From Haemonchus contortus (lineage: Eukaryota; Nematoda; Chromadorea; Rhabditida; Trichostrongylidae), in assembly GCA_000469685.2 (NCBI GenBank), contig LS997565.1, positions 7,265,005 through 7,329,004 on the forward strand: a stretch of 64,000 bases of DNA. The letters are read 5' to 3'. A program made the translations under genes and the position numbers. Positions 1-10,100 of this stretch are shown piece after piece; within the stretch, counting starts at the first letter, position 1; every line of letters begins with the position of its first letter. The notes below the pieces were generated by a model, which was not told the DNA's origin, did not search any database, and saw nothing but the letters and a program-made list of their open reading frames with translations.

Positions 1-116
1 TCAGATTCGGATATTCATTTGCGAGCCGTAAATGCAGCTCGTTCGTTTACAGTGGTTGTCAAGGTAATGCAAATAACTTCGCAACACTTGAGGAATGCAA
101 TAAGGCGTGCTCTTGA
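1..116 (+). CDS. Kunitz/BPTI-type protease inhibitor, C-terminal part (5' end outside window)
   Basis: The frame through bases 3-116 reads as the second half of a Kunitz domain: an [11 protein letters not shown] start, then [13 protein letters not shown], then the final CNKAC, and a TGA at 114-116. The Cys spacing (C-x8-GC, then the last two Cys of the domain) and the invariant FxYxGCxGNxNxF core are those of BPTI/Kunitz serine-protease inhibitors, which are secreted and disulfide-bonded. The P1 loop and the first two cysteines lie upstream of the window, so the target protease cannot be guessed. Whether this is a single-domain or multi-domain protein is unknown. The stop falls one residue after the last Cys, so this is the last domain. 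Polyadenylation signals AATAAA follow at 165-170 and 178-183, which supports this as the 3' end of a plus-strand gene. Confidence 0.88.
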   Translation, partial: RFGYSFASRKCSSFVYSGCQGNANNFATLEECNKACS

Positions 117-164
117 AGATGACCAGTCGATAATGTCCTGTTTCTATTAGACAGTATATTCTTG

Positions 165-183
165 AATAAAACTTTTAATAAAG
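165..183 (+). terminator. Polyadenylation signals of the Kunitz gene
   Basis: Two AATAAA hexamers (165-170 and 178-183) lie about 50-65 bases after the Kunitz stop codon, the usual position for a nematode 3' UTR. Confidence 0.6.
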
Positions 184-1048
184 TGATAGTAACCGTATCA
201 AACAATATATCATCGTCAATGTAAGATGCTTGGTACTATACAGTTTGTAGAACAGGTTAGTGTAACTGGATCACATTACTTTACTCATCCCCCCTTCCCG
301 ATTGGATTTTGCTAAGCCATGGGTTACCAGGGCATGTATGTCATATCAGGATGACCATCGAGAAAACGACAATTATCCTCGGAGGGTGCATTCAGACTCC
401 ATCGACTTGCATTAGTTCTACCGACTGGCCGATTGAGCGACGGGGTTCCTAACCACGTCCTGACAACGCGGGATTGATTGCTTTCAAGACCGCGTCAGTG
501 TCCAGTGCTGCCAATACGTGGCTAGGAACGCCATCGGTCGGTGGAAACAATCCATGGCACGGTGAAGGGTGAATGCACCCGAGGGTATGCGGTGTGGGGT
601 AACAGACTGGCAAAAAGTCAATTAACCGACAGAATGCGCTCGACGGGATAACTCACCAGCTGTGAAGAACTGATCGGAAGCAACGCTGCTCGTCTAGGTA
701 GGCAACCGGGTGGAAAACTTTGCGCCTCGATTTCCGTTCAATAAGGCTGGGGTTCCCGAACTCTTTCACCGGGATTTCGGATCCTCCGCTTGTAAACATC
801 TCGTCGTAGTCCTGCCGATCCTCCTACTGCACCCAACAAGTACGGTCCAATTGCGATTGCGAGTACCAGAATGACCGTCTAACCTCAGGCAACATATTTT
901 TGATCATTAAATCAAAGTAGGATAATGAACTTTATCATTTGTTATTATTGTGCCCAAGTACTCCCTAATGATGGGGAGACTGCGCGGTATGGTCTAGTTT
1001 GCTAGGAGATCTCAAGAAGGACGGCCGACTTCTCAAGAACGTTCCATA
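184..1048. other. Intergenic spacer between Kunitz gene and basic-protein gene 1
   Basis: No coding frame is supported here. Apart from the hairpin at 376-587, the last ~90 bases before the ATG at 1049 resemble the bases before the ATG at 4309 (shared pieces such as TAGTTTGCTAG and GTTCCATAATG). The tandem duplication of the two downstream genes therefore included some upstream sequence. Confidence 0.5.
376..587. repeat. Imperfect long hairpin / foldback repeat
   Basis: The arm at 376-457 and the arm at 515-587 are inverted copies in blocks. CTCGGAGGGTGCATTCA faces TGAATGCACCCGAGGG, GGTTCCTAACCACG faces CGTGGCTAGGAACG, and the inner CTGACAACGCGGG faces GACCGCGTCAG. The whole stretch could fold on itself. 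It sits in the spacer between the Kunitz gene and the first basic-protein gene. It resembles a foldback or MITE-like element. No target-site duplication was identified, so its class is uncertain. Confidence 0.6.
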
Positions 1049-2539
1049 ATGCTTCTATTCACAATTTCTATTACAGTAAGTCTTGTTTAACTTTTTTCGG
1101 TAGAATTCATCTCAAAATTGACAATTTCAGAAACTACTACTATACGTCTTTTCTACTTTTATTATACTGGCAAATAGCTGCCATAGAAGGAAACGAGCTA
1201 CTGCGGGTCGTGCACCTCGTGCACCTAAAGCGAAGAAAAAAAAGCGAGAAACTCGTGGAGTCCGGTTTCGGCGACGTCGACAGGCTCCCAAGACAGGCAC
1301 GTCGTCCTCGGTAAGGCATCAGTACTGGACCACCGACACTTTCCCATCGCAAAAACCTTCCACAACATGTATTCTGCACCGTCCCAACTCCACTGTGCTA
1401 TGTGTTTCTTACGCTTATTGTGATAGTTGGAACTTTCGAAGGGAAAAGAACACTAATATGGATTAGATGCTGATCTCAAGAGGAAAGTTGGGAGAGCGGA
1501 GGAAATGGCCAATTGGATACTACCCCGTCGAGAGAGCTGTGATGAGGACGTGAAAAAGGGGCGTGGCCCATTCGAACAATATCTCCACCCATCTCGATTC
1601 ATACGTACTTCCCCTCCCACGAGTGAGACTCCTTTTGAGGGGGCGGTAGTACGGCGTGGTCGTACGTCCACATACGATGCAGGGTTGCCGCGCGCGGCTG
1701 CCGCGATTCAGCGCGGCGTGCTGGCCGACCGAACGCTACACCCTGGTTTGCCGCGACTGCCGCGCGCGGCGAATCGATTACACAAAACCGATTCAACTGC
1801 CCGTCTCTCGATACACCCACCTCTGCCCGATGCTGTCCCAATGAGAAGAGTTAAATTTCAAATGATTTGCTACGGTAATTTTACAGGCTTCGAAACAAGT
1901 CAAGGGTGGGATACCTGAAATGGGAGGACTGCATACTGCCAAACCGCTACCACCTCGTACGGCTAAAGCTAAAAAATCGGAAGAAAACCTCAAAAATGTA
2001 AGCCGATGCACTTGTATTCGTTTATTTCAGAATACTAGAAACCCCCTATGAATTTTTCGTAGGCACATGTAGAAGATGAAAAACCAACAACCTTTACGTC
2101 AAAAACAGAAGAGCAGGAGTTTTTGCCATATCCTTCGGTAAAATCGCCTACGCCAAGTGCCAAGAAACGTCGAAAAGAGCAATTGTTAGAAGACAAAAAG
2201 AGAAAGATTGCAGAGGGTTTCTATCAGGTAAGGGATAGGTAATGATGTCAATGATCACCACCGTCAGCAAAGGCAACCTCGAAAACTGTGACATTCTAGC
2301 CACGCTCTGACCAAGACGATACTTTGGAGAAGGTCGTCAGCCTTAAAATGGAGCAGTCCGAACAGACAAGAAGGAGCATGAAACGCTCAAAAAATCGAGA
2401 TGATTCATTAACGCGACAACCTCCAATTGAAAAGGGATCTGACCATGAGAGGAGTTCTCAGAAGGCGTCTAGGCGGGAGTCAGAGTTGAAACTAAAACCT
2501 TCGCAAAAAGCATCAGGAACAAGCCACTCAAACACTTGA
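1049..2539 (+). CDS. Basic-protein gene 1: predicted secreted Lys/Arg-rich protein (tandem paralog)
   Basis: Five exons, all joining in phase 0: 1049-1075, 1131-1310, 1887-1997, 2063-2227, 2300-2539 (240 codons including the first Met, about 240 aa). Exons 1-2 give a hydrophobic N-terminus (MLLFTISIT followed by KLLLYVFSTFIILANSC), a plausible signal peptide, then a very basic stretch (RRKRATAGR, KAKKKKRE, RRRRQ). Exon 4 carries the best conserved block (FLPYPSVKSPTPSAKKRR ... EGFYQ). Exon 5 begins with an acidic SDQDDTLE motif and ends Ser/Lys-rich. Donors are GTAAG-type and acceptors TTTCAG/TTACAG/CGTAG/TCTAG. AATAAA occurs near 2570. The family and function are not recognised. The paralog at 4309-5599 shares exons 1, 2, 4 and 5, which is the main evidence for this model. 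An alternative is that the N-terminal hydrophobic segment is a membrane anchor. Confidence 0.75.
1656..1785. repeat. GC-rich palindromic repeat in intron 2 of basic-protein gene 1
   Basis: The AT-rich intron contains a CG-dense patch in which CCGCGCGCGGCTGCCGCGAT (about 1688-1708) is followed by its near reverse complement, GCCGCGACTGCCGCGCGCGG (about 1750-1770). This gives a strong stem. The open frames through this patch on both strands are base-composition artefacts. It resembles a small inserted inverted-repeat element. No flanking duplication was established. Confidence 0.5.
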
Positions 2540-2639
2540 ACTATTGTTGTAAAAGCATAAGTTAGTTTGAAAATAAAGTGTAACAGAAGGACAGTTGAGT
2601 AGAATGTTGCTCCACAAAATGGATGAGTGTAAATAAAGA

Positions 2640-2800
2640 TTGAGCAAAATTATCACCTGTCATTTCGTTAATTTGCTCAAGCGGATGTAAGTAACGTCTC
2701 CACTCCTTCCTATCGCGAGCCTTCGCAGCATAGAGAATGATCCTTCTTGAGGGGAGGGACACGAGCCGTAGCATTCTTCCGTTCAGTGCCTTAGATCCTG
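2640..2800 (-). mobile_element. Fragment of an RTE-type LINE, 3' end
   Basis: The bases match the 3' end of the large RTE element at 24.56-27.95 kb in the same orientation: CACCTGTC..., then AGTAACGTCTCCA and GGGACACGAG in the same order and spacing as 24570-24700. Translated on the minus strand, it gives a diverged copy of the ORF C-terminus (RDRKEWRRYLHPLEQ here against [15 protein letters not shown] in the large copy). It is strongly 5'-truncated, as is common for LINE insertions. It lies between the two basic-protein genes. Confidence 0.8.
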
Positions 2801-4308
2801 TTACTAATTCCTCACAACAAGTTCTCAGTTCAGTTCATGTTACCCAACTTTCCTTGCAAGCTTCAGAGTTTCACGCATCAATCCTGCTGATGAAACTGAA
2901 ACTACTCGTTCAAGGGTTTCTGTCCCACTGCTCCATCTTCCTGAAAGCATTGAAGCTCAATGTGGAGAAGGATTACTGAACTTGAGGTCAACTGAAGGAA
3001 GGAACAAAAGATGGTGTCGGTTTTTCCTAGGGATGCCTTAGGGCAGTAACAAGTGACTGTCTGCTGGCAAAGATCTGTAAAATAGTGTGGGTAAGGTAAT
3101 CATCGCAAAGGCAGGAGTAGTCGAAGCCACATGCAGCTGCCCATCATGCGCGGGAGGAGACTAGTGACGCATCTCGACGCTGTTCTTCTATCATAACTCG
3201 CCGCTGATGATGCCATGGCATCCACCTTCCCCGCTCTTACCATACTCCATCGAGGAAGGGTGACTCAGCACTTTTGCTCTTTTCTACGCTTTTTCTTTGA
3301 GAAACGTATCCTCAGAAATATCCGAGTCCAAAGAGAAGAACGAGATATTGTCATAAAAATAGCCAGCTGTTACATCGGTACATCACAAAACCGTCACTTC
3401 ATTAAATTCCATATAGCCCAACCGAAGTTTTCGATATGTCCATTCCTTGAGTAAGACGGAATCAGTTTAGATGAAGAATACCCTACTTACAAGGGATATA
3501 GTGAATACACTAGTCATTTCTAGACCGCGTGAAACTGTTTGATTGGTATTGCCACAAAGACCAAGACCAAGACCCAAGCATTACAGTCAATTCCCATTAC
3601 AGCTAGAGGGATCAAACAGAGCCTTGGCAATCTATATATTGTCAATTCTCCTTTCATTTCTGAAACTCTGAGTTGAGAAGAACAATACGATTCTCCAAGT
3701 GCTCCCGCAACTCTGGTGCGCCGTGTACCTGACATATCACTAATTGGTAAGTAAAATGCTCCTTATACGAGAAGTGAAACAACACAGGGCACAAATACAA
3801 ACAAAAGTAGGGAAGAAAGGGCAGATACAGTAAGTTCCCTGTAAGGAACGAGGCCAACACTTCATCGATTTAATCCTTGTCCTTCGGGGTTGGTTCTTGT
3901 ATCCAAATTTGAACAGCAGTTGTCCCTCAATACTTACCGTAATCTCCCTTTAAAAATCAAGTTCTAACAGTGTCCTTCGAACTTCTCATTGCTATTTGTA
4001 GTTTCTGAAAAGAATGCTAAGGACAAAACAGGCACAGTAACAAATCGTGTCCTCACTGGAGAACTCTTTCAGATTTGAATAACACTTTGTCAACTGACTT
4101 ATCGCTACCAAAGGGGGCTATTCATTGCGATTCTGAGAAGTATTATAAATGAAAGCGATAAAAAGTGGTAGAGAGAGTGATAAAAACATTACCATCCATT
4201 ATCACCTGTAATGATGTGTACTTCCTCACTCACCAAGGAGAAGGCCTTAGCTATGGTTCAGTTTGCTAGAAGATTCCAAGGAGTACGGCTGTCTTCGGAT
4301 GTTCCATA
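2801..4308. other. Intergenic spacer between the tandem basic-protein genes
   Basis: No supported coding frame. Short open frames near 3215-3454 and 3520-3860 lack splice context or family resemblance. The last ~100 bases resemble the upstream region of gene 1. Confidence 0.45.
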
Positions 4309-5599
4309 ATGCAATTATTCATAGTCATAGTAAGTAGTATCATTTAGTCACTTTTACCGAACATCCAACCAAACCCATAATTTCAGAAACTACTACTATA
4401 CGTGATTTCCACTTGTACTATACTAGCATCTAACTGCTACGCCAGAAAACGACGACGAGCCACTGGTCGATCGCCTAAAGTGAAACAGAAACGTCGAGGA
4501 TTCTTTGCCAATCTTATACGTCCTCCTAAACAGAATAGCCTCAGATCATCGGGTTCGGTGAGTCAACAGTACTGGACAGTGAAAAACCGTAGTTAGGGAG
4601 TTACGATATGTATGGGCAGTACCACCTCTACCGTGCACTCATGGATGGGCCACTTGTATCCATATCTCAAAAGGTGCCGATAAGCCTGATAAGCATAAGG
4701 ACTGCTATGATACAGTAGAAGGGATAGGGGTGTTGGGCTAAAGGCACCTGCGGTCGTACCTCTCATCATGGTAGTCTTCTACTGATCAGTTCCACTACCT
4801 TACCATCTTCTGCAGGTGGAAAGCACCTCATGTGTTTTGATACCACTCCTCCTTATGGAATTCGGCAGAGAATTCTCGCTCAGAACGTTTTCATTCAACG
4901 GCGATTGAGCCAGCGTTCTATCTATCACAGCAGTCGAACATTTGGCGTTACACCATAGCGATTCCATGGAGGTGCGGGTGCACTGCAGCACATGAGTTCG
5001 TTCCGGAGTCGACCTTGAACCTCGCAGAGAACCCATGCGGAGTCGGAACGCCTCTTGGTTGGTGTGTGGTTCGTGTAGGTACCGAACAGTATGGGAAGGT
5101 AACGAGTTGGATCATCCCACTTCATCCACTTCAGCTCTTGCGTTGACCATATCAAAGCAACACTGAGTGCGACCAGTTAAATCTTTCACCAAGCTATAGT
5201 AAGCTCAATGTTTCAGCAGATTGATATGACGGATAGGAACGCGCTAGAAAAGCAGGAATTCCTGCCATACCCCTCAGTAAAGTCGCCAACAGCGAGTGCC
5301 AAGAAACGTCGTCAACAGGAACTATTGGATGATAAGAAGAAAAAGATTGAGGAGGGTTTCTATCAGGTGGGTGGCAATGAAATGTATTGAGCAGCATCGG
5401 AAAAACAATGTTCCCTCTAACATCATTTCAGCCGCACTCCGACGAAGATGACACCTTAGAGCAGATCATCAGCCTTGATATGGAGCATTCCGAGACGAGC
5501 AAAATGAGCAAGAAAGCCCCAAAACAAAAAAGAGCATCACTAATACTAAAACCCGGATCTCAAAAGGCGTTAGCCGAATTAGAACCAGGAGCTCAATAA
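4309..5599 (+). CDS. Basic-protein gene 2: tandem paralog of the gene at 1049-2539
   Basis: Four exons joining in phase 0: 4309-4329, 4387-4557, 5217-5366, 5432-5599 (about 169 aa). Exons 1-2 give MQLFIVI plus KLLLYVISTCTILASNC, a likely signal peptide, followed by YARKRRRATGR and other basic residues. Exon 3 carries the shared block (EFLPYPSVKSPTASAKKRR ... EGFYQ), and exon 4 starts SDEDDTLE as in the paralog. AATAAA near 5635 lies in a 3' UTR that also resembles that of gene 1. No counterpart of gene 1's third exon (37 codons) was found in the 659-base intron 4558-5216, so the two proteins differ by that insert or the exon was missed. Function not recognised. Confidence 0.75.
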
Positions 5600-5649
5600 T
5601 GAGTTATTGTTGTAAAAGCAATAAGTTAAGTTGAAAATAAAGTGTGCTA

Positions 5650-7111
5650 AAAGGGAACAGCGCAACTGCAAACTTCAGAGGACCGCAGGATGGGGGGCCG
5701 TCGCTCTGAAAACTCCTCATTTGCTTGAAAAGTATAAAAAAGGAACGTGGGCACCCTCAAGGTACTCATAACCGATTGAAATTAGCTTATAGCATGTAAC
5801 CCAGAAGAAGTACCATTGAATATTGCCTGAAAGAATCCCGTCGAGTCATAATTAGCCATGGTTCGTAGCGCACCATCGCATCGCACAGCAGAATGACTTC
5901 ACGGACATCTACTTCTGCTAATCGCGTTAGGATCCTCTTCGCTGAAGTGAAGGTGCAGGATAACAATATAGCTGATGGAAACCAGCATGGCTACATGGTT
6001 CGACCAGATGAACGGTATCACTCATACTGTCCAGTATTCCTGGCGTCACGTGCCCTGTTCGTCTTCTACATAGATCCAACGCTTGTCGTGAGATGCAGTA
6101 AACCCCGACAATCACATGAAGACAAAATTTATTGTCATGCATAATATTTACAAAATCGAAACGTAGAAGTAGTTCACCCGACTAAGACAATACGATGACA
6201 AAAGCAAATGAGTGAAAAATTGTGTATGTATAACCTCATCAACACGATATTTTACCTGAGCCACCATACAAGTGACGCTAAGTTAGCCAAAAAGAGTTTA
6301 ACAACGAATCGTTAAGGTAACTGTAGTAAGAGTAAGGTAATAGTTACATGTACGTATACAAATTCGTGACCTCAGCTTTAGCCAGCTTTCAGAGATCTCA
6401 GTAACAGTTCTTGTCACAATCATTACAACGTGAACCACTACGAATCCATTGGAGGATTTGTCGCAGAGGTTCTTCAATGACACTTAAAACCCGCTACTTT
6501 TGTATATACAACGGATAGTGATGGAAAAATAGAAAAGGCTAAATACAGGAGTCTTACAAACTCAAGAAGCTGTACAGGCAATCTCGCTTATGAAAGCATA
6601 CACGTGTTCGTAGACCGATAAACGACTGTTTCGCTCACGCTCTTTTTCATAAGATATCAACGCCTTGTATAACATACCTACAAAAGAGAATGTAAAGATA
6701 GTGAAGATAAAAATATGAGAAATGAACGGTTACTGAACATAACCTTTACTTTAAATGCCCTTTAGATCCTCATCAACACTGTATTTCATAGCTATAAAGT
6801 CACCCTCGAACGTCCACGGTCACATTTTTCACAATACTGACATATTCTTCACTTTATGTAAAACATAAAAACGTTAAGGTATGAGTAGATCCAGCCCCAA
6901 TTAGTGAAAGTTAATTTGCGTAGTGAACAAAGTTAAAAATGTATTTGCTCGGCCGCTCTTTTCAGAAACTCTGAATTCGAGGGTGACCTGTTACTTAGCA
7001 CATAGGGGTTTGCGCACTATATGCTTTCCAAACATTCATTTCTGCTTTCCCAGTGATATCACTCCCACTTCAACGAACTGTGAAATGGAACCTCGATTTC
7101 GTTCCACTCTT
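5650..7111. other. Gene-free spacer
   Basis: No coding exon could be supported. The overlapping open frames near 5893-6144 on both strands have no recognised similarity. The region separates the basic-protein pair from the 3' end of PARG, which is convergent with it. Confidence 0.4.
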
Positions 7112-7115
7112 CTAT

Positions 7116-10100
7116 TCACTGGAGGGAGCTAAAGGAGTAAATGAAACGAAACCAAATGTAATCGAATAGGAAAATGCGTCCAAAATTACAAAGATTATTT
7201 CGATGGGAATAAAAAAACACACATAAGACTTGCTCTATGACAGACCTCCAGATCTGATCCAGCCATGAATCTTCACTAGCTTCGATACGTATAAATGAGT
7301 GTTCACTCCTATACTCACCAACAGTAACCTTCTTATTCAACAACTTCTCGTAATGTTCGTTCATACTTATTTCGAACTGCTTGTTCGCAAAGGTGTAGTA
7401 TATCATATTACGACCTGCACATGCCGCTGCCATCATTTGTATAAGGCCTGAAAAAGCCATCTTCCATTTGAGATCGATAGGATGAGCTAAGAAAATTGAA
7501 CACAAACTTTTCAATTCCTTGTCACCTCCAAAAACTCCACACCCCCAGTTTCCTGTAGCGACGGGGCAAGCGTCTCGAAGCTTGGGTAAGAAGCCAGCGT
7601 AAGCCTAAACAACATATGTCTCACCTCAAGCACTGTTTGCTAAGTAACATGGGAACCTTATTGACAAATCAGACGAAACTTAAGAACACTTCGCTGCCTA
7701 AAAGTATATTCCACACAGTAGAGAGACTCAAAATTACGGTAATGGACTTATTGCCTTATATCTTTCAAGTGATCTCCGTCGAGCTAACTTAATCACGGTG
7801 ATTCACACTCCAAGCTAATTACAAATATGGTGAACTGGCAACTAACTGTGTAGCTAGTTAAAACATCTCAAAGAGTTCAAGCAAATGCCAAAAAATTTGA
7901 AAAGCCTCTATCTGTTTCTGGCTCTTACTTAGAATAGTCCGATGAATTAAAGAACGTGAATGCAAACTTACAAGCAGTCTGATAAAACTCACTTTATTTA
8001 GTTCTCGATCAATATTTTCCTTTCTATATTGCACATTTCTAAATCCTGGCTTGAAGAGTTTCGCATCCATGGCTACTAGCTCACATCTTACACGGCTAAA
8101 TAAGGTGATTAAAAAACAATGGCATAAGAAAAGGGGTATGGGCCAACGAAAACAGACCCAAACTTGTCCCTTGGTTCACGGTCGAAGTCTTCAAAAGGAG
8201 CCCATTGCAATGATCCACCTGAATAGAAATATTTTAAAACTAAATATTAAAGCTCTACTCATATTCAATTTGCATTACTCGAAATTCACCAACCATAACC
8301 ATAGTAACTGCTGTACCGTTGTGCACCAACGATATGGATCACTTCATGGGGACCCATTTTCTCACATAATAGGCAGGAAACCATCATCTCTGGGCAAATA
8401 AGAAAACGAATTTCCTCCTAGAAGGGTGGAAAGTACTTTTAGAGTAACAAAATACAGAAAAATCTTTCACCTGTACTGCTCCTGAATTGAGCACTCCACC
8501 ACCTATGTACTCGTTGGCGAAATCCACTTGCAAACATCCAGGAGAATCCTCTATAGATCCATCACTAGCCACCGCCACTAAAGGCATCTGAAACTAGAGC
8601 GATGAGCAGTGCGGAAATCCATCTACTAATTCACTAACTTGCTTCTGTAACAAACCAAAGTATCTTCATTCTCCCAGTCAGGGAGCGCTTCGCTGTTAAG
8701 AGATTCACGTCGAAATGAAACACAACCATTTGGCATCTTCTTAAGCACCATGGCAAAGTAGTGCAGAATAAAATGCAGTTTGACATGGGATAGCGGGTTC
8801 CGACCATCAAAAATACTGAAAGCATTACGATTAGCACAATTATGGTTACTTTTGTCTGCGCAGACAAATGACCCGGGAAACCTCTAGAGCCGGGAGACCT
8901 GGATCTCACGGGAAACAAAATAAATGAAGGACTAGATAGCTAGTAATAGAGAAAAAAGCGAAAGATATGAGAAAAATATAAGACCTGGCCATATTAATAC
9001 GATTGTAGGCGTGCCGCTCCCTTCGATATGTGCAGAAAAACGCGTGCGCTAACAGGCATGCGCACTGCTCCTGACTGAGCGTAACAGAGTAACTCCGATT
9101 GGCTCGTAATAATGGCACAGGCTGAAGCATAAGAATAAATAACAACGCTTAAAGATTAGGATAGAAAGAAGATACAGAAAGTAAAGTAGTAGAGTCGAAG
9201 TACCGCGGTAAGAATAAATTTTGCGTTCACTGCTAACTTTGCGATACCACCCATCACTTCCAACGCATTTCGGTGTTCTACAGAGGTCAAACCTTCCATA
9301 TAGCCGAGAAGACCGTCAAACGACTTTATCCAAGGGGCGCATTCTTTCAGTGAAACCTTAGAAACGATCTTCAATCTTCGATTGAGGTAAGACGATAACA
9401 AATATAAAAATAAAAATAAAGAAAATAATAAAAAGTAATACTCACGATGACAGCTTCAATGCAATGAGCTCCGTCGTCAACGAGGGCACGAAGCGCTCGG
9501 TCTATGATTACATATCTGGAAACGAGAACTAATAGGAGATGGGACTTTTTCAGATATATCCGGCACAATAAATGAACTTTTCTTGTTCAGCCATGACTGA
9601 CTGATGGAATCCGTTACTTATATTGGCCGTCGACCACGGTAATCGAACAAATGACGTAGGATTGTCAAAGCTCAGATCCGTGTCGCTGCACTGCTTTGGC
9701 ACAGGTTGTGGTGGCATGTCTGAAAGTCAGAAAATTGAGTAGCAGAAAGAGTCTCGTACAACCTCAGATTAAATGAGCTACGAAGATGAATAATTACCGC
9801 TTCCTAGAGATCTAACATCAAAAGCGCAGTAATCGACCTCCGGTACCAGCCTGTCCAGATTGGGAAACATCTCTGAAAACCCCAAATGTACGCAAGAATT
9901 ACACCATGCTCAAAAAGGAATCTTATTCAACCTAACAGACTTAATTTCTAGAAACCGACCACGATCATCCTTCTTTCTGGATAGAATTATCCTTCGACGT
10001 TCTTCGTTGTTTAGTGCCATTTTACGAGGGGAATAAAGTAGATTTGCTGTCAGAGACTTTGATCTGAACAGGGACGGTGTAAATAATCGCATGATGCACT

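Noticed and set aside
1505..1918. 137-codon plus-strand frame and overlapping minus-strand frames in intron 2 of basic-protein gene 1
   Set aside because: They arise from the CG-rich palindrome and overlap one another on both strands. They have no splice context and do not appear in the paralog.
4800..5155. Minus-strand open frames in the long intron of basic-protein gene 2
   Set aside because: No recognised family, no counterpart in the paralogous intron, and they overlap each other in different frames.
7116..7514. 132-codon minus-strand frame taken as a separate small gene starting at Met 7514
   Set aside because: It is the internal part of a PARG exon: the frame continues upstream of that Met to the acceptor at 7605 (AYAGFLPKLRDACPVATGNW).
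8051..8401. 116-codon plus-strand frame
   Set aside because: It is antisense to three PARG exons and has no family resemblance.
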